Part shown: positions 25,200 through 33,900 of the stretch, piece by piece
How the letters are laid out: the number at the start of each line of letters is the position of its first letter
Numbering within the stretch: the stretch's first letter is position 1
Origin: CBDCLY01 sp965218715
Lineage (GTDB): Bacteria > Bacteroidota > Bacteroidia > Flavobacteriales_E > Vicingaceae
Length of the DNA stretch: 48,452 nt
NCBI GenBank assembly: GCA_965218715.1
Contig: CBDCLY010000018.1
Coordinates: 1 to 48,452 of the forward strand
Direction: 5' to 3'
Translations under genes and position numbers: made by a program
The notes under the pieces: model-generated
Seen by the model: the letters and a program-made list of their open reading frames with translations, nothing else
Databases searched by the model: none
What the model was told of the DNA's origin: nothing

Positions 25200-25232
25200 T
25201 CCTTAATCTGCAAAACCTCTCCTTTATTTTAA

Positions 25233-25240
25233 TAGATTTG
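25233..25240 (+). promoter_or_regulatory. -7 promoter element before the polysaccharide export genes
   Basis: The plus strand reads TAGATTTG, a perfect TAnnTTTG match, ending four bases before the ATG at 25245. If used, the transcript starts essentially at the start codon. It could give the export/kinase genes expression separate from the upstream GT4. Confidence 0.35.
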
Positions 25241-25244
25241 CAAC

Positions 25245-26024
25245 ATGATAAAGATTGATAAGATAGGTCTAATAATTCTTGGGATAACAGGAGTTATGTT
25301 ATTCTTTAGCTCCTGTGCTCCGCTTAATCCAAGCATCATGTTTAAAACCCCAAAAGGTTATGCATATGATCAACCCACAGATTCGGCCCAAATTGAATAT
25401 AGAATTGCAGCAAACGATGTTATTAGTTTTCGTCTATTTACTAATAATGGATTTAAGTTGGTCAACATTTCAGCAGCAAATAACATTCAAATTCAAAACT
25501 TAAATACGGGAATTGATTACTTGGTAGAATATGATGGTAAAATAAACCTACCAATAATTGGTCGTGTTGAAATTAAGGGCCTTACTCTTAGGGAAGCAGA
25601 ATTCCTACTTGAGTCGAAATATCAAGAAGTTTATATCGACCCGTTTATTTTATTGAACATCGCTAACAGAAGGGTTACTATTTTCCCAGGGAATGGTGGA
25701 AATGGCAGAGTAATCCCTCTTGAAAATAACAATGTAACTCTATTGGAAGCCTTAGCGCAGGCTGGTGGAATTACTGAAACTGGAAGAGCAAAACGAGTTA
25801 AGTTAATTCGAGGAGATTTAAATGACCCGCAAGTTTTTCTAATTGACCTTTCAACCATTCAAGGGGTTTCTAAAGGAAACATTATTCTTCAAGCGAACGA
25901 CATTATTTATGTAGAACCCGTTGGAGTTACTAGAAGGCAAGTTCTTTCTGAACTTTCGCCCATCTTAAGTTTCTTAACGAGCTTAATTACTCTATATATA
26001 ATAATTGATCGAGTAGAAAACTAG
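25245..26024 (+). CDS. Wza-like polysaccharide export lipoprotein
   Basis: The protein has 259 residues and a lipoprotein signal with the lipobox ending at Cys24 (LFFSSC). The poly-export domain is visible (YRIAANDVISFRLF, VEYDGKINLPIIGRVEIKGLTLREAEFLLE), followed by an SLBB-type region (NVTLLEALAQAGGITETGRAKRV) and a C-terminal hydrophobic helix (ILSFLTSLITLYIIID) equivalent to the outer-membrane-spanning helix of Wza. It should form the outer-membrane channel for a capsule or exopolysaccharide. The kinase gene starts three bases after its stop, the usual pairing. Confidence 0.9.
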   Translation: MIKIDKIGLIILGITGVMLFFSSCAPLNPSIMFKTPKGYAYDQPTDSAQIEYRIAANDVISFRLFTNNGFKLVNISAANNIQIQNLNTGIDYLVEYDGKINLPIIGRVEIKGLTLREAEFLLESKYQEVYIDPFILLNIANRRVTIFPGNGGNGRVIPLENNNVTLLEALAQAGGITETGRAKRVKLIRGDLNDPQVFLIDLSTIQGVSKGNIILQANDIIYVEPVGVTRRQVLSELSPILSFLTSLITLYIIIDRVEN

Positions 26025-26027
26025 CAG

Positions 26028-28514
26028 GTGTATAATCAACAAATAGAACAGAACGAGATTGAAAATCTTAATCGTTATAAAGAACGATTAAACAACCTCA
26101 ACAATGAGTTTGACATTGGCTTGTTCATTTATATTTTTAAAAAGAATTTTCTTTGGGTTCTTCTTACCTTAGGAATAATCATTCTTAGTGCATTCTTGTA
26201 CCTTCGGTATACAGCTCCTGTTTATAATTCAACAGCTACAATTCAAATTGAAAAATCAAATAAAGCCAACTGGTTCTTAGAGGTAGAGGATTATTACGAG
26301 ACCAATGACATCTCTTCTGAGATAGAGCTATTAAAATCGAAAGTAATTGCCAGAAGAGCAGCTACCCAATTGCCATTAAAAGTTGGCTACTTTGCTGAAG
26401 GGCAATTTCTTACCAATGAAATTTATACGGTATCGCCATTTGATGTTGCTGTTCTTCAAAAAGACTCTTCTTTAGGAAATTATAAAATAAACATTGCCTT
26501 CACCAATAAATCAAGCGGTGAAATTTCGTGGCAAAAAGGTGAAAAACTAGTAAAGAAGGCCATTTATTTTGGCGATCCTGTTGAAGTGCCTGGAGCAATT
26601 ATAAAAATCTCGTTGAATGATTATGAGCTCATAAAAAGAGAAACTACGGACGTAAATCCCATCAATTACTTTTTTGTTTTAAATAACCAAGATCAAGTTA
26701 CTGCTGAAATTGGGAAGAACCTAGAGGTTAATCTTTTAAACCCGAATGCAAAAACGGTTTCCATTAGTTATGATGATAATAATCGATTAAAAGCAAGAGA
26801 CATTGTAAAGCAAGTAATTAAAGAATTTAAAGGATATAATGTAGAAAAGAAAAAACAGAGCTCGAGCCAAATTTTGCAATTCCTTAATGAGCAAATTGCC
26901 AGCGTTTATGAAAAGCAAAAGAGCTCAGAACAGCTGATACAGCAATTTAAGCGAGAAAACTTTTTGCCAGACATTGAAGAATACTCTAGCATAATGATAG
27001 ACCGTATGAGTCAACTAGATGAAACATTAGTTGAGCTTGAAATACAATATTCGATTCTTCTAGAAATCCAAAGGCAAATTGATACAGAAGGTGATAAAAT
27101 TGACGTTTATCGATTGCTTCCAATCCTTATTAGCACCAATTATGAAGGCAATTTATCTGTACTGATCACTGGCCTTAATGATTTATTATTAGAAAGGCAG
27201 AAGATGGGGTTTTCCAATAAAGCTGGAAGCGACCCCATGGATGAAATTGATTATCAAATTAACATTCAGAAAAATCTAATCATTAGTAGCATTAATTCAA
27301 TTTTAGTCAACCTTAATGATAGAAGAGAAAACATTAGAACCAAGATAGAATCATTAGAGAAGGAATTTGTGAATGTTCCCGAACAAGAGGTAGAACTTGT
27401 TAGATTAAGAAGAACCTATGATATCAATGAGAAATTCTATTCCCTTTTAATTGAGAAAAAAACAGAGTATGCAATTTCACAAGAAGGTTTTGTTTCTGAT
27501 TTAACTGTTTTAGAAAACGCAACTTCGTCCATCATTCCTATTTCACCTAACAAAAAATTCGTTTTTATCGGATTCGCATTGGCTGGAATCATTTTAAGCT
27601 TGCTAATTGTTACTCTTAAATACTTAGTTCACAATCAAATTACCTCCATCAACGAAATTGTAAAATATGCAAGATCAAATGTGAGTGTTCTTGGAATTGT
27701 GCCTAAATACAAAAAAGACATCCCAGTTTCTCAATTGATTGTCAATTTAAACCCCAAATCTCTTATAGCAGAATCTTTTAGATCAATTAGGACCAATTTG
27801 CAATTCATTACTTCTAAACCTGGCCCTAAACTAATGGCCGTAACTTCTACGGTTTCTGGAGAAGGAAAAACTTTTATTGCCATCAACCTAGGAGGCATCA
27901 TTGCTTTTAGTGGAAAGCGTGTAATTATTTTGGATTTGGACATGAGGAAACCTAAAATTCACCTTGGTTTTGATGTCCAGAACACTAAAGGAATGAGCAC
28001 CTTGCTAATTAACAAAGACATTGTTGAGAATTGCATTAATAACTCCAAGCAAGAAAATTTAGATTTTATTACTGCGGGGCCGGTTCCTCCAAATCCATCA
28101 GAATTAATAATCAATGGGGAACTTGAGAAAATTCTTGAGCACCTGAAAAAATCCTATGACTTAATAATTGTGGATAATCCACCAGTAGGATTGGTTACAG
28201 ACGGTGTAGAGGTAATTCGTAAGGCAGATTACCCCATTTACATCTTCAGGTCCGAATATTCAAGGAAGAATTTCATTCAGAGCATAGACCGACTGGTTCA
28301 TGAAAATGAAGTAAAAAATCTTTCTGTAGTATTGAATGGTGTAGATTCTAAGAAAAGGGGCTATGGCTACGGTTATGGATACGGATATGGCTACGGTTAC
28401 GGATACGGATATGGCTACGGTTATGGCTACGGATATGGCTACGGTTACGGATATTATGACGAAAGTGATAAAGAAGTGCCATTCTGGAAAAGACCATTTC
28501 AAAAGAAAAAATAA
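26028..28514 (+). CDS. Wzc-like polysaccharide co-polymerase and BY-type tyrosine kinase with Gly-Tyr tail
   Basis: This 828-residue inner-membrane protein drives chain-length control and export. It has a Wzz-type N-terminal region with a first membrane helix at about 40-60, a large periplasmic part with coiled-coil helices (about 265-330 and 400-450), a second membrane helix near 505-525, and a cytoplasmic kinase. The kinase has Walker A (STVSGEGKTF, around 607-616), Walker A' (VIILDLDMRKPK) and Walker B (LIIVDNPPVG). Residues 778-809 are 16 Gly-Tyr pairs, followed by YDESDKE. Tyrosine clusters at this place are the autophosphorylation sites of BY-kinases. The start is GTG at 26028, three bases after the export gene. 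Its stop overlaps the RfbC start by one base. Confidence 0.9.
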   Translation: MYNQQIEQNEIENLNRYKERLNNLNNEFDIGLFIYIFKKNFLWVLLTLGIIILSAFLYLRYTAPVYNSTATIQIEKSNKANWFLEVEDYYETNDISSEIELLKSKVIARRAATQLPLKVGYFAEGQFLTNEIYTVSPFDVAVLQKDSSLGNYKINIAFTNKSSGEISWQKGEKLVKKAIYFGDPVEVPGAIIKISLNDYELIKRETTDVNPINYFFVLNNQDQVTAEIGKNLEVNLLNPNAKTVSISYDDNNRLKARDIVKQVIKEFKGYNVEKKKQSSSQILQFLNEQIASVYEKQKSSEQLIQQFKRENFLPDIEEYSSIMIDRMSQLDETLVELEIQYSILLEIQRQIDTEGDKIDVYRLLPILISTNYEGNLSVLITGLNDLLLERQKMGFSNKAGSDPMDEIDYQINIQKNLIISSINSILVNLNDRRENIRTKIESLEKEFVNVPEQEVELVRLRRTYDINEKFYSLLIEKKTEYAISQEGFVSDLTVLENATSSIIPISPNKKFVFIGFALAGIILSLLIVTLKYLVHNQITSINEIVKYARSNVSVLGIVPKYKKDIPVSQLIVNLNPKSLIAESFRSIRTNLQFITSKPGPKLMAVTSTVSGEGKTFIAINLGGIIAFSGKRVIILDLDMRKPKIHLGFDVQNTKGMSTLLINKDIVENCINNSKQENLDFITAGPVPPNPSELIINGELEKILEHLKKSYDLIIVDNPPVGLVTDGVEVIRKADYPIYIFRSEYSRKNFIQSIDRLVHENEVKNLSVVLNGVDSKKRGYGYGYGYGYGYGYGYGYGYGYGYGYGYGYGYYDESDKEVPFWKRPFQKKK
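28359..28454. repeat. hexanucleotide repeat (16 units) encoding the Gly-Tyr tail
   Basis: Sixteen GGNTAY hexamers encode (GY)16. Synonymous choices form a higher-order pattern of about 24 bases, with GGATACGGATATGGCTACGG recurring near 28377 and 28401. The unit is a multiple of three, so slippage would change tail length without a frameshift. Confidence 0.92.
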
Positions 28515-29056
28515 TGGAGTTTGAAAAATTACCAATAGAGGGTTTGTTTTTAATCAAACCCAATGTGTTTAATGACCCTAGAGGAACCTTTTTTGAATCC
28601 TATAATGAGCATAAATGGGGAGAAAATTTACCAATTCTTCATTTTAAACAAGACAATGTATCAAGCTCTAAAAAAGGAGTGCTTAGGGGATTGCATTTCC
28701 AAGCTCCACCATACGATCAAGGAAAACTTGTTCAAGTATTGAAGGGTTCAGTGCTTGATGTAGCAGTTGATATTAGAAAAAATTCGCCAAGCTATGGCCA
28801 ATATTATTCGATAGAATTAAACGAAAGAAATCGGCTGCAATTTTACATTCCGCCTGGCTTTGCACATGGTTTTTTAAGCCTAGAAGATGACACAATATTT
28901 CATTATAAATGCACCAATCCATACCACAAAGAAAGTGAAGGGTCAATTTTGTGGAATGACCCAAACCTGAATATTGATTGGGGTGTAAAAGACGCTAATG
29001 TTTCCGAAAAAGACAAAATAGCTCCTTTGTTTAGTCAATTTAAAAATCCATTTTAA
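28514..29056 (+). CDS. rfbC: dTDP-4-dehydrorhamnose 3,5-epimerase
   Basis: RfbC epimerises dTDP-4-keto-6-deoxyglucose on the way to dTDP-L-rhamnose. The 180-residue cupin has the signatures DPRGTFFESYNE and GVLRGLHFQ, with the catalytic His at 61, and the later FYIPPGFAHGFLSLEDD and a Tyr in FHYKCTNPYH. The length is normal. It overlaps the kinase stop by one base (TAATG). No rfbA, rfbB or rfbD is in the window, so the rest of the rhamnose pathway must be elsewhere or the enzyme serves another deoxysugar. Confidence 0.93.
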   Translation: MEFEKLPIEGLFLIKPNVFNDPRGTFFESYNEHKWGENLPILHFKQDNVSSSKKGVLRGLHFQAPPYDQGKLVQVLKGSVLDVAVDIRKNSPSYGQYYSIELNERNRLQFYIPPGFAHGFLSLEDDTIFHYKCTNPYHKESEGSILWNDPNLNIDWGVKDANVSEKDKIAPLFSQFKNPF

Positions 29057-29057
29057 G

Positions 29058-30158
29058 ATGGGAGATTTCTTTTTAGTCAAAGTCATTTTTGTTTTTCTAT
29101 CTGGGTTTATTTTTAGCATTCTGATCAATAAACTGTTTTTAAAATTTTCTAAAAATCTGGGAATTAGAAACATAGATGACCAGGTTATACGCTGGAATAC
29201 AACGAGCAAGCCTGCTCTTGGCGGAATTTCATTCTTTATCATCTTTTTATTCCAACTCAGTATATACCCAATTTTGTTCCCAGAAGGCAATTACGAATTC
29301 GATCTTAAGCTAATCGGTATTGTTGGTGCTTCTACACTAGGATTTCTAATTGGCTTGGCAGATGATGCCTACAATACGAATCCAAGCTTAAAATCTCTTG
29401 CTCAAGCTTTGTGTGCTATACTGCTCATCTCAACAGGAACTTATATCCATTTATTCGATGTTTTTTGGCTGGATAGCCTCATCACCTTCATTTGGGTTGT
29501 TGGCCTAATGAATTCAATAAACATGCTAGACAATATGGATGCGGTTACAACTGTGGCCTCCATTTTTGCCTTATTGAGCATGTTCTTGGTGGTCTTATTT
29601 CAATCTGATTTTAGCGCAGTTTATTTTGTATTGCTATTGGGTTTAATGGCAGCCTTACTTGGATTTTTATTCTTCAATTGGCATCCTTCCAAAATGTACA
29701 TGGGCGATACTGGGAGCCAATTTCTAGGTGTTATTTTAGCGGCGCTTTCCATTCATTTTCTATGGAATTACTCCAACGATTCTGAAATAAATTTATCGAG
29801 ACAAATCATACTGCCTGTTTTAGCATTTCTGGTTCCTCTTTGTGATACCACTTCAGTGGTAATCAATAGAATATCCAAAGGAAAATCTCCATTTGTAGGT
29901 GGAAAAGATCATACTACACATCACCTTTCTTACCTTGGACTATCTGATCAATCGGTTGCCTTCATTCTTGCAGGAATCGGTTTAATATCTGCCCTTCTAT
30001 TACTTATTGCGCTTTCTTTAAAAGAATGGGTGCATTTGTTTACAATTCTTTTTTCACTGTACATTTTATCCGTGTTTCTATCCTTATTTTTAATCACACG
30101 ATTATCAAAACCTAATAAACAATCGGATGATACAAAAAAGGACAAAACTACTCCCTAG
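29058..30158 (+). CDS. WecA/MraY-family polyprenyl-phosphate sugar-1-phosphate transferase
   Basis: This is a membrane enzyme with about 11 helices in 366 residues. Family motifs are present in order: SKPALGGISF, the Asp pair in GLADDAYNTNPSLK, NMLDNMDA, MYMGDTGSQFLG and the His motif KDHTTHH. It transfers a sugar-1-phosphate from a UDP-sugar to a lipid carrier, the first committed step of a repeat-unit synthesis. Being in the polysaccharide block and not in a murein cluster argues for a WecA-like role, not MraY. It follows rfbC after one base, and its 3' end overlaps the lytic transglycosylase start by 32 bases. Confidence 0.9.
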   Translation: MGDFFLVKVIFVFLSGFIFSILINKLFLKFSKNLGIRNIDDQVIRWNTTSKPALGGISFFIIFLFQLSIYPILFPEGNYEFDLKLIGIVGASTLGFLIGLADDAYNTNPSLKSLAQALCAILLISTGTYIHLFDVFWLDSLITFIWVVGLMNSINMLDNMDAVTTVASIFALLSMFLVVLFQSDFSAVYFVLLLGLMAALLGFLFFNWHPSKMYMGDTGSQFLGVILAALSIHFLWNYSNDSEINLSRQIILPVLAFLVPLCDTTSVVINRISKGKSPFVGGKDHTTHHLSYLGLSDQSVAFILAGIGLISALLLLIALSLKEWVHLFTILFSLYILSVFLSLFLITRLSKPNKQSDDTKKDKTTP

Positions 30159-31077
30159 TCTTCTCGTTTTGCCATTCGCAATCTTAGGATTGTTGGCATT
30201 ATTTATTTCAAGCAATTCTTTAGAAAATGAAGATAAATTGCATACTGCATCCATTCAAGAGAATTACCAAATATTTAGTTTGAGTGTTCCTGAGGTCATG
30301 TCATTTGCAGATATGGCAGTCCCATTAAAAGAACCTGAAGTAGCTGAACGCCTAGATCGTGAACTTCATGCCAATACCTACTTTCACTCCAATACTATCC
30401 TTTATTTTAAAAGAGCAAATAGATGGTTTCCTGTTATCGAACCTATTCTTGAAAAGAATGGGATCCCAGATGACTTTAAGTACTTGGCTTTAATAGAAAG
30501 TGGGCTTCAAAATGTTGTTTCGCCGGCTGGTGCAACAGGTTTCTGGCAATTTCTGAAAAAAACTGGGCAAGAATACGGTTTGGAAATTAACGATGAAGTA
30601 GATGAAAGATATCACTTGGAAAAAGCCACCGAAGCAGCTTGCAAATACCTCAATGATGCTTATGAAAAGTATGAAGATTGGGCATTAGTTGCTGCATCCT
30701 ATAACACAGGGATGGGCCGAATAAGTAGAGCTTTAGAACGACAAAAAACTGACAATTATTACGACCTTTTGTTGAATAATGAAACTGGTAGGTATGTATT
30801 TAGAATTGTTGCAGTAAAAGAAATTTTTATGAATCCAGAGGATTATGGATTCCAAATTAGAAGTAAAGACCTCTATGAGCCCCTTAATTTTAAAGAGGTC
30901 CAATTAGATTCAAGCATCACCGATTTTGCTGGTTTTGCCAAAGAAAATCAAATTAGCTATAAAATTCTGAAGTATTTTAATCCTTGGCTAAGACAAACCT
31001 ATCTAAAGAATCCTTCAAAGAAGAAATACGCATTAAAAATACCAAGTGACCCAGAATACTTACTTGACCCTCAATAA
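30127..31077 (+). CDS. membrane-anchored lytic transglycosylase (SLT domain)
   Basis: The N-terminal hydrophobic helix (about residues 9-28) is an anchor or uncleaved signal. The catalytic SLT domain has ALIESGLQNV with the catalytic Glu124, SPAGATGFWQFL, and ASYNTGMGRISRAL, which together identify a goose-lysozyme-type transglycosylase cleaving peptidoglycan glycan strands. At 316 residues it lacks the LysM repeats of MltD; the C-terminal roughly 60 residues are LysM-like only in being short and basic. It overlaps the upstream transferase gene by 32 bases, and its position suggests local murein opening for the export machine, which is inference. Confidence 0.88.
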   Translation: MIQKRTKLLPSLLVLPFAILGLLALFISSNSLENEDKLHTASIQENYQIFSLSVPEVMSFADMAVPLKEPEVAERLDRELHANTYFHSNTILYFKRANRWFPVIEPILEKNGIPDDFKYLALIESGLQNVVSPAGATGFWQFLKKTGQEYGLEINDEVDERYHLEKATEAACKYLNDAYEKYEDWALVAASYNTGMGRISRALERQKTDNYYDLLLNNETGRYVFRIVAVKEIFMNPEDYGFQIRSKDLYEPLNFKEVQLDSSITDFAGFAKENQISYKILKYFNPWLRQTYLKNPSKKKYALKIPSDPEYLLDPQ

Positions 31078-31087
31078 GCTTAACTAA

Positions 31088-33853
31088 ATGAGTCAGCAAG
31101 TTCTTTCGGTTGAAGGAGCAAGAGTCCACAACCTAAAAAACATAAACATCTCCATTCCTCGAGATCAACTGGTAGTGATTACCGGCTTAAGTGGAAGTGG
31201 AAAATCTTCTTTGGCTTTTGATACCATATATGCGGAGGGGCAAAGAAGGTATATCGAAAGTTTTGCGGCTTATGCTAGACAGTTTTTAGGAAATCTTGAA
31301 CGTCCTGATGTAGACAAAATAGATGGACTAAGCCCAGTAATTGCGATCGAGCAAAAAACCGTAAGCAAAAACCCTAGATCCACCGTTGGAACAATCACTG
31401 AAATTTATGATTTCTTACGGCTGCTTTTTGCAAAAACTGCTACTGCGTATTCTTCCGAAACCGGAGAAGAAATGGTGCAATACAATGATAAAGAAATTGA
31501 GGCTATCATTATTAATCAGTTTCTAGAAAAAAACATCACCATTCTTTCTCCAATAATAAAAGCAAGAAAAGGGCACTATAAAGAACTTTTTAAGTCTTTG
31601 GCAAAAAAAGGTTTTCTAAGAGTTCAGGTAGATGGAGAAATCAAAGAGATAGAAAGAAACATGCAATTGGATCGTTACAAAACGCATGACATAAATCTTG
31701 TCGTAGATCGATTGCTAGTAAATGAAAAAAATAAAAGCCGTCTAAGGAATGGAATTGAAACGGCCATGAAACAAGCTAAAGGTGTATTGATGGTTTTGGA
31801 AGAAGGTCAGCCTGAAACCAAAGCAAGGTACTTTAGCAGAAACCTAATGTGCCCAACTAGCGGGATTTCATATGATCTACCTGCGCCAAATTCATTTTCT
31901 TTCAATTCACCCTATGGGGCTTGCCCAAAGTGCAATGGATTGGGTGAGATTTCCAAAATAAACATTGATAAAATAATTCCAGATCGAAAAAAATCTATCA
32001 AGGATGGAGGAATTAGTCCACTTGGGAAATACCAAAAAAAATGGATTTTTAAACAGGTAGAAATATTACTCAACTACCATTCTATTGATTTAGGAATTGC
32101 CATTGATAAAATTAGCGATACTGTATTAAGTGAATTATTGTATGGAACAAACTCTAGTTTACTGATTGAAGACAAAGAAGCCAAGTTCAATTTTGATTTT
32201 GAAGGAATCATTGCTTTTATAGAAAGACAGTTTGAAGAGAACCCTTCCCCACAAATGTCGAAATGGGCAATTCAATTCATGAACAAAGCCAATTGCCCAA
32301 CTTGCAAGGGCACTCGACTTAAATTGCAGACAAATTTCTTTAAAATTGGAAACAAAAGCATCGCAGATTTGGCCAGTTTAGACATCGCTAAACTTGCTAC
32401 CTGGCTTAAAGACTCAGATCAATATTTTAATGAGCGTAAAAAAATTATTGCAAGTGAAATTCTAAAGGAAATAAATTCAAGAATTGGCTTCCTAATGGAA
32501 GTTGGTTTAGAGTACCTCTCATTGAATAGAAGTACAGGGAGTTTATCTGGAGGTGAGGCACAAAGAATAAGGTTAGCCACACAAATTGGATCACAACTAG
32601 TAGGAGTTTTATACATTTTGGATGAACCAAGTATTGGTTTGCATCAAAGAGACAATCACAGACTGATTAAAGCCTTAAAAGACCTAAGAGACATCGGTAA
32701 TTCTATTATCGTTGTTGAACACGATAAAGACATTATGCTTGCAGCAGATCACCTCATTGATATTGGACCTTTTGCTGGGGTTCATGGAGGCGAAATAGTT
32801 AACCAGGGCACACCTCAATCCTTAATAAAACAGAATACCCTTACTGGAAAGTATCTCAATGGCTCTTTGCAAATTGAAATACCTAAGAAAAGACGGAAAG
32901 GAAGTGGAGATTTCATTGAGCTAAAAGGTGCCGAAGGGCATAATTTAAAAAACGTAAATGCCAAATTTCCACTTGGGAAATTAATCTGTGTTACTGGAGT
33001 ATCGGGTAGTGGAAAATCTAGTTTAATAGATCATACACTCTACCCTATTTTAAATAAACACTTGTTTAGGTCTAAAAAAACTCCTTTGCCCTATAAAAAA
33101 ATATCGGGCTTAGAACACATCGACAAGGTAATCGAAATCGACCAGGCTCCAATTGGAAGAACACCAAGATCAAATCCAGCAACTTATACTGGCGTGTTTA
33201 GCGATATTCGAAATTTGTATAGTCAGTTGCCAGAAGCGAAAATCAGAGGATACAAACCAGGCCGATTTTCTTTTAACGTGAAAGGCGGAAGATGCGAAAC
33301 TTGCAGAGGAGCTGGCCTTCAAACCATAGAGATGAATTTCTTACCCGATGTTTATGTGAAATGCCATGAATGTCAAGGGAAGAGGTACAATAGAGAGACA
33401 CTGGAAGTAAGGTATAAAAGCAAATCAATTAGTGATGTATTGAACATGACCATTAATGAAGCAAGCACTTTCTTTGAACACCAACCTTATATTTTGCAAA
33501 AAATAAAAACCTTAAATGAAGTTGGATTAGGATACGTTCATTTAGGTCAAGCTTCAACCACTTTGTCGGGCGGGGAGGCACAGCGTGTAAAACTCGCAAG
33601 TGAGTTGGCTAAAAGACAAACTGGTAAAACCTTTTACATATTAGATGAACCAACCACAGGACTGCATTTTGAGGACATAAGAATACTACTCCAAGTACTT
33701 AATCGTTTAGTTGATGCTGGAAATACGATGTTAATCATTGAACACAATTTAGACATCATTAAAGTGGCAGATTATATTATAGACATGGGTCCAGAGGGAG
33801 GAGAAAAAGGCGGGCAAGTTTTGGCAAGCGGTTTCACCAGAATCTGTAGCTAA
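31088..33853 (+). CDS. uvrA: excinuclease ABC subunit A, reading frame broken at the extreme C-terminus
   Basis: UvrA recognises DNA damage in nucleotide excision repair. Both ABC ATPase halves are intact: GLSGSGKSSLAFD and VSGSGKSSL Walker A motifs, LSGGEAQRIRL and LSGGEAQRVKL signatures, and a complete zinc finger (CETC and CHEC). In the first zinc finger the usual CxxC is CPTS, so one Cys is missing. The frame as given ends GFTRICS, unlike any UvrA end. Removing one T from the run 33832-33834 restores a C-terminus SPESVAKKGKGATAEYLSIE ending at 33917 and a total of 942 residues, the expected length. So either a real one-base insertion or a sequence error lies here. Confidence 0.93.
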   Translation: MSQQVLSVEGARVHNLKNINISIPRDQLVVITGLSGSGKSSLAFDTIYAEGQRRYIESFAAYARQFLGNLERPDVDKIDGLSPVIAIEQKTVSKNPRSTVGTITEIYDFLRLLFAKTATAYSSETGEEMVQYNDKEIEAIIINQFLEKNITILSPIIKARKGHYKELFKSLAKKGFLRVQVDGEIKEIERNMQLDRYKTHDINLVVDRLLVNEKNKSRLRNGIETAMKQAKGVLMVLEEGQPETKARYFSRNLMCPTSGISYDLPAPNSFSFNSPYGACPKCNGLGEISKINIDKIIPDRKKSIKDGGISPLGKYQKKWIFKQVEILLNYHSIDLGIAIDKISDTVLSELLYGTNSSLLIEDKEAKFNFDFEGIIAFIERQFEENPSPQMSKWAIQFMNKANCPTCKGTRLKLQTNFFKIGNKSIADLASLDIAKLATWLKDSDQYFNERKKIIASEILKEINSRIGFLMEVGLEYLSLNRSTGSLSGGEAQRIRLATQIGSQLVGVLYILDEPSIGLHQRDNHRLIKALKDLRDIGNSIIVVEHDKDIMLAADHLIDIGPFAGVHGGEIVNQGTPQSLIKQNTLTGKYLNGSLQIEIPKKRRKGSGDFIELKGAEGHNLKNVNAKFPLGKLICVTGVSGSGKSSLIDHTLYPILNKHLFRSKKTPLPYKKISGLEHIDKVIEIDQAPIGRTPRSNPATYTGVFSDIRNLYSQLPEAKIRGYKPGRFSFNVKGGRCETCRGAGLQTIEMNFLPDVYVKCHECQGKRYNRETLEVRYKSKSISDVLNMTINEASTFFEHQPYILQKIKTLNEVGLGYVHLGQASTTLSGGEAQRVKLASELAKRQTGKTFYILDEPTTGLHFEDIRILLQVLNRLVDAGNTMLIIEHNLDIIKVADYIIDMGPEGGEKGGQVLASGFTRICS

Positions 33854-33900
33854 AAAAGGAAAAGGCGCAACGGCCGAATATTTATCAATAGAATTGGAAA

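Noticed and set aside
28260..28563. Minus-strand frames rich in Ser/Arg/His/Ile repeats opposite the Gly-Tyr tail
   Set aside because: They are the antisense image of the GGNTAY repeat and have no start context or family resemblance.
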